Notes under the pieces: generated by a model
Seen by the model: only the letters and a program-made list of their open reading frames with translations
The model's database searches: none
What the model was told of the DNA's origin: nothing
Translations under genes and position numbers: made by a program
Part shown: positions 21,022-26,040 of the stretch, in pieces
How the letters are laid out: each line of letters starts with the position of its first letter
How positions within the stretch are numbered: position 1 is the first letter of the stretch
IMG/VR virus record: IMGVR_UViG_3300021598_001044
Coordinates: 1-28,488 of that record
Reading direction: 5' to 3' (one strand)
Source: a virus
DNA length: 28,488 bases

Positions 21022-21362
21022 GCCCTGGGGTTGGGAATGGTTTCCAGGAAGTCATCCCGCCAGTCCCCGAAGGTGAAGTTGGCAGGCACCACCCGGGATC
21101 CAATGATGTACTCCCGGAACAAGGCGTTGTCCGTCTCCACCTGCGGAGCCACGGCATCCAGTACATACTGGATCTCCAGCCCCGTGGACTCTGCGTCCAC
21201 GTTGAGGATCAGGTAGTCCGATCCCCCCTTCGCCTTCCAGTAGGGGTTCTCCCCATCCACATCCCCTTCCGGCGTGAAGGCGTAGTTTTCATAGCACTGC
21301 GTGGACACCAGGAGCGCGGCAGTCATCACGCGCACATCATCGGAGTAGGTGTTATTCATCAT
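21018..21362 (-). CDS. 114-aa conserved phage protein, probably from a leaderless mRNA
   Basis: Starts ATGATG at 21362, 7 nt after the -10 box of P6. It has ALLVSTQCYENYAFTPEGDVDGENPYWKAKGGSDYLIL and ALFREYIIGSRVVPANFTFGDWRDDF. The TQCYENY...WKxKGG arrangement resembles small phage proteins I have seen in other genomes, but I cannot name it. It is acidic and soluble. Its stop codon (TGA) is part of the -35 box of P5, so gene and promoter overlap. Function unknown. Confidence 0.75.
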   Translation of the reverse strand: MMNNTYSDDVRVMTAALLVSTQCYENYAFTPEGDVDGENPYWKAKGGSDYLILNVDAESTGLEIQYVLDAVAPQVETDNALFREYIIGSRVVPANFTFGDWRDDFLETIPNPRA

Positions 21363-21369
21363 ATACTGT

Positions 21370-21398
21370 AATATAGCACCGTTTCCCCCATTTGTCAA
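21370..21398 (-). promoter_or_regulatory. Family promoter P6 (leaderless gene 21018-21362)
   Basis: Reverse strand TTGACA (21398-21393), spacer AATGGGGGAAACGGTGC, TATATT (21375-21370). ATG follows the -10 box by 7 nt. A 25-nt dyad (21408-21432) begins 9 nt upstream. Confidence 0.88.
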
Positions 21399-21407
21399 GC
21401 CCTGGCG

Positions 21408-21432
21408 TAAGTGCTTGATTTACATGGACTTA
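21408..21432. repeat. 25-nt dyad, copy 3
   Basis: TAAGTGC (21408-21414) and GGACTTA (21426-21432), one mismatch from a perfect dyad. It contains the stop codon of the 59-aa gene and lies 9 nt upstream of P6. Confidence 0.8.
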
Positions 21433-21609
21433 GCGCATCATCTCCATCATATGGAGCTTGGCGAGGCGCTGCGCCTTGTATTTCTCCTTGGTGGACACGC
21501 GGTTGCGCTTTTTATCCCGCTCCCAGGCTTGGAACTCTGCCTTGGCATCCGCCATGGCCTGCTGATATTCCTTGCCTTCGTACAGTGCACCGAGAATGCG
21601 TTCCGCCAT
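21430..21609 (-). CDS. 59-aa hypothetical protein
   Basis: Start ATG 21609 was chosen because the preceding gene stops 1 nt before it (TAACATG) and a GAGG lies upstream. It reads MAERILGALYEGKEYQQAMA, followed by a long charged helix with KKRNRVSTKEKYKAQRLAKL, and ends MMEMMR. It is probably one or two helices. The longer frame to 21771 overlaps the 57-aa gene and has an unlikely composition. Function unknown. Confidence 0.65.
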   Translation of the reverse strand: MAERILGALYEGKEYQQAMADAKAEFQAWERDKKRNRVSTKEKYKAQRLAKLHMMEMMR

Positions 21610-21610
21610 G

Positions 21611-21784
21611 TTAGTTTGCCTCTGGAAAGGGGTATGCTGCCTTGAGTCGCGCGCCTGACACCAGGTGGATGCGTCCATCCTGATCCTTGAACCAATAGGT
21701 GACATCGGTGCCACCGAAATCCGAAAACCGTTCCATCTTGCCCGTCCGCCACACACCCGTGGCATCCTCAAATCGCCAAAGCAT
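21611..21784 (-). CDS. 57-aa hypothetical protein with beta-rich fold
   Basis: Reverse-strand ATG 21784 to TAA 21613-21611. It reads MLWRFEDATGVWRTGKMERF and ends AAYPFPEAN, with FGGTDVTYWFKDQDGRIHLV in the middle, a likely small beta sheet. Its ATG overlaps the stop of the upstream 70-aa gene (TAATG), and its TAA is followed 1 nt later by the next ATG. The two junctions plus the natural-looking composition make it a real gene. Confidence 0.68.
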   Translation of the reverse strand: MLWRFEDATGVWRTGKMERFSDFGGTDVTYWFKDQDGRIHLVSGARLKAAYPFPEAN

Positions 21785-21996
21785 TACTGTTCCTCTAGGA
21801 GTTCAGGATAGTATTCCGAAATTTCTGCGAGCAGCACCTCATTGCTATATTGCGCATAATCTTCCCGCAGCTTTTCCAGTGCATACACCATAAGCGAGTC
21901 GCCATCCATGTCATGCACCATGCACTCGGCAAATTGGTAGATGAGACTTTCACGGTTCTGCGCAATTTGGTAGATGAGATTTTCACCATTTTTCAT
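21784..21996 (-). CDS. 70-aa hypothetical protein with internal repeat
   Basis: ATG 21996, with GAGGA upstream, reads MKNGENLIYQIAQNRESLIY and continues QFAECMVHDMDGDSLMVYAL, ending YYPELLEEQ. ENLIYQIAQNR and ESLIYQFAECM are adjacent repeats of 11 residues, visible in DNA as two TTGGTAGATGAGA copies 33 nt apart. The protein is acidic and helical. It follows the 52-aa gene by 1 nt and overlaps the next start. Function unknown. Confidence 0.68.
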   Translation of the reverse strand: MKNGENLIYQIAQNRESLIYQFAECMVHDMDGDSLMVYALEKLREDYAQYSNEVLLAEISEYYPELLEEQ

Positions 21997-21997
21997 A

Positions 21998-22156
21998 TTA
22001 GTTATCCTCGCTGATTTCCACGGGTTCCTCGACCACATACTCCCAGTGCGACGGCATGGGAGTGTAATGCGTCAACTGCGTCTGCACCTGCTGCCACGCT
22101 TCCTCTTGTGTCTCGGCCTGAATGTTGAACCACACGGGAACCTGGAACGTTTTCAT
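21998..22156 (-). CDS. 52-aa hypothetical protein
   Basis: ATG 22156 overlaps the stop of the DUF7249-like gene (TAATG). It reads MKTFQVPVWFNIQAETQEEA and ends VEEPVEISEDN. A beta strand, then an EEAWQQVQTQL helix, then another strand. This beta-alpha-beta pattern recurs in short phage proteins. The extended frame to 22282 overlaps the DUF7249-like gene and is rejected. Function unknown. Confidence 0.68.
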   Translation of the reverse strand: MKTFQVPVWFNIQAETQEEAWQQVQTQLTHYTPMPSHWEYVVEEPVEISEDN

Positions 22157-22446
22157 TAGACACACTCCGCGGCAGCGTCTGCCACCATGTGCTCCGCGAT
22201 TTCCTCCCAATCCACCTTGCTGAGGAAACTCTCCGCGAGGTCGAGCGCGAAGCCCTTGGCGTCCTGCCCGACAATGTCCCAAACATACTCCTCGAGGCTC
22301 ATCCTCAGGTCGCCCACCACATCGGCGATGCTGTCAGCATCCGTGTTGTAGATCCGGTATCCGAAATCCTCGATGGTCATCCCATCCAGCATCTCCAGGT
22401 TCACGCGCCACGTTTCGTAGTTCATCCAACCGTTGTACTGGGACAA
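22156..22446 (-). CDS. DUF7249-like phage protein with TTG start
   Basis: 96 aa. The N-terminus SQYNGWMNYETWRVNLEM matches the YNGWxNYETWxV motif of a small phage family (DUF7249, from memory). The rest is acidic and helical (DVVGDLRMSLEEYVW, ALDLAESFLSKVDWEE). The start is TTG at 22446, supported by AAAGGAGAACAGC directly upstream. It has its own promoter P7 with a 27-nt leader. The family has no known role. Its stop overlaps the next gene's ATG. Confidence 0.85.
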   Translation of the reverse strand: MSQYNGWMNYETWRVNLEMLDGMTIEDFGYRIYNTDADSIADVVGDLRMSLEEYVWDIVGQDAKGFALDLAESFLSKVDWEEIAEHMVADAAAECV

Positions 22447-22473
22447 GCTGTTCTCCTTTTGAGTGTATACCTA

Positions 22474-22502
22474 AAGCTACACTGGTTTCCACCATTTGTC
22501 AA
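22474..22502 (-). promoter_or_regulatory. Family promoter P7 (DUF7249-like gene)
   Basis: Reverse strand TTGACA (22502-22497), 17-nt spacer AATGGTGGAAACCAGTG, TAGCTT (22479-22474), the weakest -10 of the set. The TTG start is 27 nt downstream with AAAGGAG. A perfect 25-nt dyad lies 9 nt upstream. Confidence 0.78.
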
Positions 22503-22511
22503 GCCCTGGGG

Positions 22512-22536
22512 TAAGTGCTTGATTTCCATGCACTTA
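22512..22536. repeat. 25-nt dyad, copy 4
   Basis: TAAGTGC (22512-22518) and GCACTTA (22530-22536), perfect arms. The stop codon of the 101-aa gene is in the right arm. Confidence 0.85.
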
Positions 22537-22839
22537 GTAGGCCTCAGCAACATCCTCGCGTTTATATCGCGGTCCCCAATAGGGGGTGATGTCATAGCGT
22601 GCATTATGGCATTCTGCGCAAGTGTACAGCTTTTCATGTTTTCGCAAAATCACGCTCCCATCCTTTCTGCGATGCCCCGTATGCTGGGCCTCATGCACCC
22701 CGCAGTATTGGCACATGGGGCGCCCACCTGGGCTGAGCCTGACCCGGGATTGTAACCGTTGCTTGCGCGCCTCGCGCTCTGCCGCGAGTAGAGCCTGGGT
22801 GCCCGTGGGGGGCTTGGGTTGTATGCGTCTACGCATCAT
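22534..22839 (-). CDS. 101-aa protein with four-Cys zinc finger
   Basis: Starts ATGATG at 22839, right after the preceding gene's stop. The N-terminal third is basic (MMRRRIQPKPPTGTQALLAA, then EREARKQRLQSRVRL). MCQYCGVHEAQHTGH and LYTCAECHNARY form two CxxC pairs about 32 residues apart, with His residues between, a likely zinc-binding fold. It may be an HNH-type relative that lacks the catalytic His/Asn, or simply a nucleic-acid-binding finger. Function unknown. Confidence 0.72.
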   Translation of the reverse strand: MMRRRIQPKPPTGTQALLAAEREARKQRLQSRVRLSPGGRPMCQYCGVHEAQHTGHRRKDGSVILRKHEKLYTCAECHNARYDITPYWGPRYKREDVAEAY

Positions 22840-22840
22840 G

Positions 22841-23023
22841 TTACCAATCGTTCCTGAGGCGTTCCTGCTCATCCTCATATTCCCACCGGGCGTCCCAGTA
22901 TTCCCGGGCGGTGAGCCCCGCCTCATTGCTGGGGCCATGATAGTAGCCGCCCATGAGGGACTGATCCTGCTGCGCCTGCTGCGCCTGCTGCGTCTGTTCG
23001 GTTGTGTTGTCGTTTTTCATCAT
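22841..23023 (-). CDS. 60-aa Gln-rich acidic protein, probably from a leaderless mRNA
   Basis: Starts ATGATG at 23023, 5 nt after the -10 box of P8 (the second ATG is 8 nt after). It begins MMKNDNTTEQTQQAQQAQQD, then has the more ordered LTAREYWDARWEYEDEQERL segment, ending RNDW. The first six codons are nearly the same as in the 61-aa gene upstream (MMKND), suggesting local duplication of promoter and start. Function unknown. Confidence 0.65.
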   Translation of the reverse strand: MMKNDNTTEQTQQAQQAQQDQSLMGGYYHGPSNEAGLTAREYWDARWEYEDEQERLRNDW

Positions 23024-23028
23024 ACTGT

Positions 23029-23057
23029 AGTATACACTAGGGGGCACCATTTGTCAA
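23029..23057 (-). promoter_or_regulatory. Family promoter P8 (leaderless gene 22841-23023)
   Basis: Reverse strand TTGACA (23057-23052), spacer AATGGTGCCCCCTAGTG, TATACT (23034-23029). The TGA stop of the upstream gene (23056-23054) lies inside the -35 box. ATG is 5 nt after the -10 box. Confidence 0.85.
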
Positions 23058-23239
23058 GCCCTGTGCATCTTCACCGTGTAATCCTGCAACAGCTCGCCTA
23101 GATCCGTGAAACGCATTTCATCATCCATGATGTCGGCGATTGCCGTTGCCAGCATGCGCGTGATTTGCGTTTTTTCTGCCTCGGACGCCTCGGGATGGAA
23201 CGTCAGCTCGAGGCGGAGTTCGGTGTCGTTTTTCATCAT
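23054..23239 (-). CDS. 61-aa hypothetical protein, probably from a leaderless mRNA
   Basis: Starts ATGATG at 23239, 5 nt after the -10 box of P9. It reads MMKNDTELRLELTFHPEASE and ends DYTKMHRA-like (LLQDYTVKMHRA). The strand LRLELTF followed by a helix AEKTQITRMLATAIADIM suggests a small alpha/beta fold. It ends in the TGA that is also part of P8. Function unknown. Confidence 0.66.
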   Translation of the reverse strand: MMKNDTELRLELTFHPEASEAEKTQITRMLATAIADIMDDEMRFTDLGELLQDYTVKMHRA

Positions 23240-23244
23240 ACCGC

Positions 23245-23273
23245 AATCTAGCACCCCAGGAACCATTTGTCAA
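23245..23273 (-). promoter_or_regulatory. Family promoter P9 (leaderless gene 23054-23239)
   Basis: Reverse strand TTGACA (23273-23268), spacer AATGGTTCCTGGGGTGC identical to P3, TAGATT (23250-23245). ATG is 5 nt after the -10 box. Confidence 0.86.
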
Positions 23274-23310
23274 GTCCTTTTGGAAAATATTTTTTTCGAA
23301 TTTCCAGGTG

Positions 23311-23374
23311 TCTTAGTGCTGAGATTCCCAGTGCTGAAATTCCGAAATTCCAAAAAAATACCTCAGCACTAAGA
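23311..23374. repeat. 13-bp perfect inverted repeat around the terminator
   Basis: TCTTAGTGCTGAG (23311-23323) and CTCAGCACTAAGA (23362-23374) are exact complements with a 38-nt spacer. They share the GTGCTGA/TCAGCAC core with the terminator stem, so two mutually exclusive folds are possible. No ORF fits in 23274-23409. Confidence 0.85.
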
Positions 23375-23389
23375 TGCTCAGCGCTGAGG
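23352..23389 (-). terminator. Intrinsic terminator of the 76-aa gene, within an inverted-repeat cluster
   Basis: On the minus strand CCTCAGC (23389-23383) pairs with GCTGAGG (23367-23361), followed by TATTTTTTT (23360-23352), a classic hairpin plus U-tract 21 nt after the stop of the gene ending at 23410. The loop includes the palindrome CTCAGCGCTGAG (23377-23388). A competing 13-bp pairing joins 23362-23374 with 23311-23323. Confidence 0.75.
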
Positions 23390-23409
23390 TACCTGAGGAT
23401 TTCCCAATT

Positions 23410-23640
23410 TTAAAAATCCCGGCGCTTCATTTCGCGGAAAATCTCGTCGGCGGTGGCATCCTCCACGCGGACATCATGTTCGCCTGACACATCCACGAAC
23501 CGCCTCTTGCCCGGCGCCGCCTCCAGGTCCTCCCGGTCCTGCTGCTCCTGGGGGGTCCCGCGCTGTCGAGCCGCCAACTTGCGCACTTTCCGCATCAGGG
23601 CCTGCATTTCACGGTCAGCACGCGCTCCAGAATTTCCCAT
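23410..23640 (-). CDS. 76-aa charged hypothetical protein
   Basis: ATG 23640, chosen because AGGAG lies 6-7 nt upstream; an ATG 6 nt earlier overlaps that site. It reads MGNSGARADREMQALMRKVR, then KLAARQRGTPQEQQDREDLE, and ends IFREMKRRDF. It is highly charged and mostly helical, with a GEHDVRVEDATADEI segment. It has its own promoter P13 and a terminator after it, so it forms a one-gene unit. Function unknown. Confidence 0.7.
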   Translation of the reverse strand: MGNSGARADREMQALMRKVRKLAARQRGTPQEQQDREDLEAAPGKRRFVDVSGEHDVRVEDATADEIFREMKRRDF

Positions 23641-23671
23641 AGCCATCTCCTGTGTGTGGGGTATATCTCTG

Positions 23672-23700
23672 AATATACATGATGTTCCATGATATGTCAA
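23672..23700 (-). promoter_or_regulatory. Promoter for the 76-aa gene (23410-23640)
   Basis: Reverse strand TTGACA (23700-23695), 17-nt spacer TATCATGGAACATCATG, TATATT (23677-23672). The start codon is 31 nt downstream with AGGAG. The spacer differs from the main family. Confidence 0.83.
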
Positions 23701-23816
23701 GATGCGTGGGTACATGGGGTTACGTATCATCATGTGCGGGGTGCGTGTTAGATGGTGCGCGCTACATGGTGCGGGGTGCGCATTGCGTATAAGAGAACGT
23801 GCACAACCCGCACACC

Positions 23817-23857
23817 ACCCGCATTTTTTCCCGCAGAATAACCCGCATTTTTTCCCG
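23817..23857. repeat. Two exact 17-nt direct repeats ACCCGCATTTTTTCCCG
   Basis: Copies at 23817-23833 and 23841-23857, 24 nt apart start to start. They lie in a longer run of CCCGCA elements. They are not part of any ORF and could be iterons, protein-binding sites or T-tract ends of rightward hairpins. Confidence 0.85.
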
Positions 23858-23939
23858 TGATATATCCCGCAATAACACCCGCAGTTCTGGTCACAGTGGT
23901 CATGGGGAGCAGGCGGGGGATTACTTCATTTCAAACCCT

Positions 23940-23947
23940 TATAAATA
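23940..23947 (+). promoter_or_regulatory. TATAAATA, matching the T4 late promoter -10 consensus
   Basis: The plus-strand octamer equals the T4 late promoter element. It lies 160 nt before the deaminase gene, and a DsbA-like late-transcription protein is encoded at 9238-9498. A single 8-mer in an AT-rich spot can occur by chance. Confidence 0.35.
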
Positions 23948-24003
23948 GTCTATTATCCACAATCTCTAGTCTTAGTACATCTCATTTCTTCTGGTGTTCT
24001 CTC

Positions 24004-24032
24004 TTGACTTCCTTCATCTCGCAGACTATCTT
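24004..24032 (+). promoter_or_regulatory. Rightward sigma70-like promoter for the deaminase pair
   Basis: Plus strand TTGACT (24004-24009), 17-nt spacer, TATCTT (24027-24032). It is the only rightward candidate with correct spacing before 24107. The hexamers are weaker than those of the leftward promoters. Confidence 0.55.
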
Positions 24033-24064
24033 TCTTGTTTCTGGCATTCTCTGTGTTCTTTTAT

Positions 24065-24081
24065 TATCATGTCTCATGATA
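24065..24081. promoter_or_regulatory. Operator-like dyad before the deaminase gene
   Basis: TATCATG-TCT-CATGATA, perfect 7-nt arms, between the rightward promoter and the start at 24107. A repressor site or small mRNA hairpin is possible. Confidence 0.45.
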
Positions 24082-24106
24082 CTGTTTTTCATATATACAA
24101 TACTCT

Positions 24107-24559
24107 ATGACACTTTCCAATCATAAGTCTCAGATGCATCCTGGGGACATGCGCTTCTGTATTCAAACCATTCGAGCATTATCTCAACGCAGTCGGGCTG
24201 TTCGTGCCCGTGTGGGATGTGTCATTTGGCATCGTCCCTCACGGCGCATCATTAGTGTGGGATATAATGGAACCCCTGCAGGAGCTGACAACACCATGGA
24301 ACGTGACAATAAAACGTTAGATACTGTGATTCATGCCGAAATGAACGCCTTACAAAAGCTGTTTTGGTGGGAGCGCTGGTTCATGTTGTCTGACTGCACA
24401 TTGTTTGTCACGCATACACCCTGTGTCACCTGTGCTCAGGCCATACTCGCCACGAACATTTCTGAAGTGTTCTATTTGGACAATTATGGGAGTTCCATGA
24501 TGACTCAGACGTTATTTCGTGAACAACATCGACATTTCATGCGCATTTTGGAAACATGA
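24107..24559 (+). CDS. dCMP deaminase (deoxycytidylate deaminase)
   Basis: 150 aa, rightward. The zinc-dependent deaminase core is clear: VGCVIWHRPSRRIISVGYNGTPAG, HAEMNAL (zinc His and catalytic Glu) and THTPCVTCAQAIL (zinc Cys pair). GYNGTPxG is typical of dCMP deaminases. It converts dCMP to dUMP, feeding dTMP synthesis for phage DNA. The start is uncertain: ATG 24107 is the first in frame, while later ATGs at 24134 and 24149 would give a more usual N-terminus (DMRFCIQTIRALSQRS), and no site has a strong ribosome-binding signal. The stop overlaps the next gene as ATGA. Confidence 0.9.
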   Translation: MTLSNHKSQMHPGDMRFCIQTIRALSQRSRAVRARVGCVIWHRPSRRIISVGYNGTPAGADNTMERDNKTLDTVIHAEMNALQKLFWWERWFMLSDCTLFVTHTPCVTCAQAILATNISEVFYLDNYGSSMMTQTLFREQHRHFMRILET

Positions 24560-25035
24560 TTTATCTGTTTCAGCGTGATGACATCTGGTATCTCTCGGAT
24601 CAGCATCCGCGCATCTCACATCCTGGGAGTGAACTGCTCGGGGTGTTCAAGAAGATACAAGATGCCCAACGATACTGCGAGAAACAACAGCATCCCGTCA
24701 CATCCTTAGTGAACACCACGTGGACAGGCATCACCCCGGCGGGGCGTGAAAAGATGCGTGACGCCAAGCGCGGGAACAAGAATCCCAACGCCTCGGGATT
24801 ATCTGATGCACATAAACGAAAAATCGCCGCCACCATGAAGAAGCAACGCCGCGGGGAACATCATCATTTCTATAATATGCACCATACTCCTCGGTCGAAA
24901 TTGAAGATTAGTCTGGGCATGAAGCATCGAGGACCGAGACGCTGGGCGCTCAGTCCTGATGGTCGGGAACATTTCATGTATCTCCCCTTCACGTTACCTG
25001 ACGGCTGGTGCTGGGGACGAAGAAGGCGCCGTTAA
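24556..25035 (+). CDS. NUMOD3-like DNA-binding modular protein
   Basis: 159 aa. After an N-terminal part with FKKIQDAQRYCEKQ, the segment GREKMRDAKRGNKNPNASGLSDAHKRKIAATMKKQRRGEHHHFYNMHHTPRSKLKISLGMKHRG has the repeated Lys-rich helix plus G-x-x-N-P/N pattern of nuclease-associated modular domain 3 (NUMOD3), used by phage homing endonucleases to grip DNA. The tail ends in DGWCWGRRRRR. I see no GIY-YIG or HNH catalytic core, so it may be a domain left from a homing nuclease or a DNA-binding protein. Its stop overlaps the convergent gene's stop by 4 nt. Confidence 0.65.
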   Translation: MIYLFQRDDIWYLSDQHPRISHPGSELLGVFKKIQDAQRYCEKQQHPVTSLVNTTWTGITPAGREKMRDAKRGNKNPNASGLSDAHKRKIAATMKKQRRGEHHHFYNMHHTPRSKLKISLGMKHRGPRRWALSPDGREHFMYLPFTLPDGWCWGRRRRR

Positions 25036-25220
25036 TCCCAGACTGGGTGTTTCAAAGCGCGTTGCTGGGCATACATGAGGCGCTTCTGGGCATTGTTTCT
25101 ACGCGGTTCCACGAATTTCAGATGCTCCGTGACACTCCCCGTGGGCGTCATGCTTTTCTGAATTTTCTCCACGCGCTGATAACGTTCATATTCCTCGTCC
25201 AAATAGTCCCACTTTGACAT
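25032..25220 (-). CDS. 62-aa charged hypothetical protein
   Basis: ATG 25220, with GAGGA upstream, gives MSKWDYLDEEYERYQRVEKI and an ending of RALKHPVWD. It is acidic at the start and basic afterwards (EPRRNNAQKRLMYAQQRALK). It overlaps the rightward NUMOD3-like gene tail to tail by 4 nt, leaving no room for a terminator between them. The frame is open to 25238, but that part overlaps the 32-aa membrane ORF. Function unknown. Confidence 0.65.
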   Translation of the reverse strand: MSKWDYLDEEYERYQRVEKIQKSMTPTGSVTEHLKFVEPRRNNAQKRLMYAQQRALKHPVWD

Positions 25221-25224
25221 GTGG

Positions 25225-25323
25225 TTAGTCCTCGTCATCCAGTAGAGCGTGAATTGCCATAATGGTGCATCCCACCAGAAATACTGCGAGACCCCACCAC
25301 CCTCCCTTGTCCTTGTTTTGCAT
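25225..25323 (-). CDS. 32-aa single-pass membrane peptide
   Basis: ATG 25323 overlaps the stop of the upstream gene (TAATG). It reads MQNKDKGGWWGLAVFLVGCT and ends IMAIHALLDDED: a basic N-terminus, one hydrophobic helix, an acidic C-terminus. The TAA at 25227-25225 is 4 nt before the next ATG. Junctions and charge pattern support it as a real gene. Function unknown. Confidence 0.62.
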   Translation of the reverse strand: MQNKDKGGWWGLAVFLVGCTIMAIHALLDDED

Positions 25324-25571
25324 TAGAACCCCCAATGTGTCACGCGCTGCTGCAACTGCTGTTGCTTGGGCGTGTGTGAAATGGTGACCCAGGCATCGGC
25401 AATGTGTGCCTCAATGATGTCATGGGCATAGACGCTACCCGTTTCCGTATATACTCCTTCCACCGTGGCCACGCGGACATCACCCTTGCGATTATCCTGA
25501 ATTGTGGCATACCACCCATTTCGCAGCAACACACGGTCACCCTTCTTGAGGTCGTTCGTCTTAACAAGCAT
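25323..25571 (-). CDS. Conserved phage protein, LKKGDRVLLRNGW type
   Basis: 82 aa from ATG 25571, where AGGAG lies 6 nt upstream; an ATG two codons earlier overlaps that site. The conserved block LKKGDRVLLRNGWYATIQDNRKGDVRVATVEGVYTETGSVYAHDI forms a small SH3-like beta barrel, and I recall this pattern in many aquatic T4-like phages. The tail is Gln-rich (KQQQLQQRV). Function unknown; a nucleic-acid-binding or structural adaptor role is possible. Confidence 0.8.
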   Translation of the reverse strand: MLVKTNDLKKGDRVLLRNGWYATIQDNRKGDVRVATVEGVYTETGSVYAHDIIEAHIADAWVTISHTPKQQQLQQRVTHWGF

Positions 25572-25580
25572 GTTCATCTC

Positions 25581-25769
25581 CTATGGTAGATAACAATCAT
25601 GGCAGAGTTGCCCGACACCTGTAACATAAAACAATCGCTCTGAAATGTCAAGCCCCACGGGAACACCTGTGTCAACCTGACATTGTACACACAATTCCGT
25701 TTTTCGGATTTGTCGGGCAATGAACATGCCATCCACCCGATGTCTCACTTTGCGAAATGTGCGCTTCAT
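25581..25769 (-). CDS. 62-aa four-Cys zinc-binding protein
   Basis: ATG 25769 overlaps the stop of the SWIM gene as ATGA. It reads MKRTFRKVRHRVDGMFIARQ, with a basic start, then ELCVQCQVDTGVPVGLD and GQLCHDCYLP. The two CxxC pairs make a likely zinc knuckle. Inside the gene a TTGACA-17-TATGTT sequence (rc of 25623-25651) could act as an internal promoter for the next gene. Function unknown. Confidence 0.72.
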   Translation of the reverse strand: MKRTFRKVRHRVDGMFIARQIRKTELCVQCQVDTGVPVGLDISERLFYVTGVGQLCHDCYLP

Positions 25770-26035
25770 GTTAAATATTCGGCGGAATGCTTGCACTTTT
25801 TCCGAAATGTAAATCCTGGACAATCGCATGTCACGTTTCCTGAATCATAAATGGTGATGAGATATTTACCTACATGCTTCGTGGTCTTGTTACTTTTTGG
25901 TTCCGCGGGACGAATCCAGCAAATGTCCTGTAATGTGGTACCCTGAGGCACTTCAACCCAATTCGGCACCACCCAGGTTTTTCCACGTAGTGTGGTAATG
26001 GCAGGAGCATGGATGCTGATGATGTCAATGGGCAT
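25766..26035 (-). CDS. SWIM-type zinc-finger protein
   Basis: 89 aa. TCDCPGFTFRKKCKH near the C-terminus is a SWIM finger (CxCx8CxH). The N-terminal part has beta strands (KTWVVPNWVEVPQG, GKYLITIYDSGNVTCDC). SWIM fingers bind DNA or proteins; small phage versions are common and uncharacterised. The start is 5 nt after the stop of the 104-aa gene and lacks a strong ribosome-binding site. The stop overlaps the next ATG. Confidence 0.82.
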   Translation of the reverse strand: MPIDIISIHAPAITTLRGKTWVVPNWVEVPQGTTLQDICWIRPAEPKSNKTTKHVGKYLITIYDSGNVTCDCPGFTFRKKCKHSAEYLT

Positions 26036-26040
26036 GATGA

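Larger units (their letters stand above)
23641..24106. other. 466-nt divergent intergenic region with iterated GC-rich repeats
   Basis: No gene is evident. It contains the leftward promoter at 23672-23700, two TGCGGGGTGCG copies (23735-23745 and 23770-23780), and two exact 17-nt ACCCGCATTTTTTCCCG copies (23817-23833 and 23841-23857). Further CCCGCA copies continue to about 23884. Then come a T4-late-like TATAAATA (23940-23947), a rightward sigma70-like promoter (24004-24032) and a dyad (24065-24081). It may be a control region or an origin. Confidence 0.6.

Noticed and set aside
20754-21398. N-terminal extensions of the small genes reading MTNG..GAIL..M through the promoters
   Set aside because: The TTG 'start' is the -35 hexamer TTGACA itself, so these codons are promoter DNA. 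The real starts are the ATGs after the -10 boxes.
19324-23273. Regularly recurring near-identical elements suggesting a CRISPR array
   Set aside because: Spacing is irregular and the intervals are genes; the elements are TTGACA-17-TATATT promoters.
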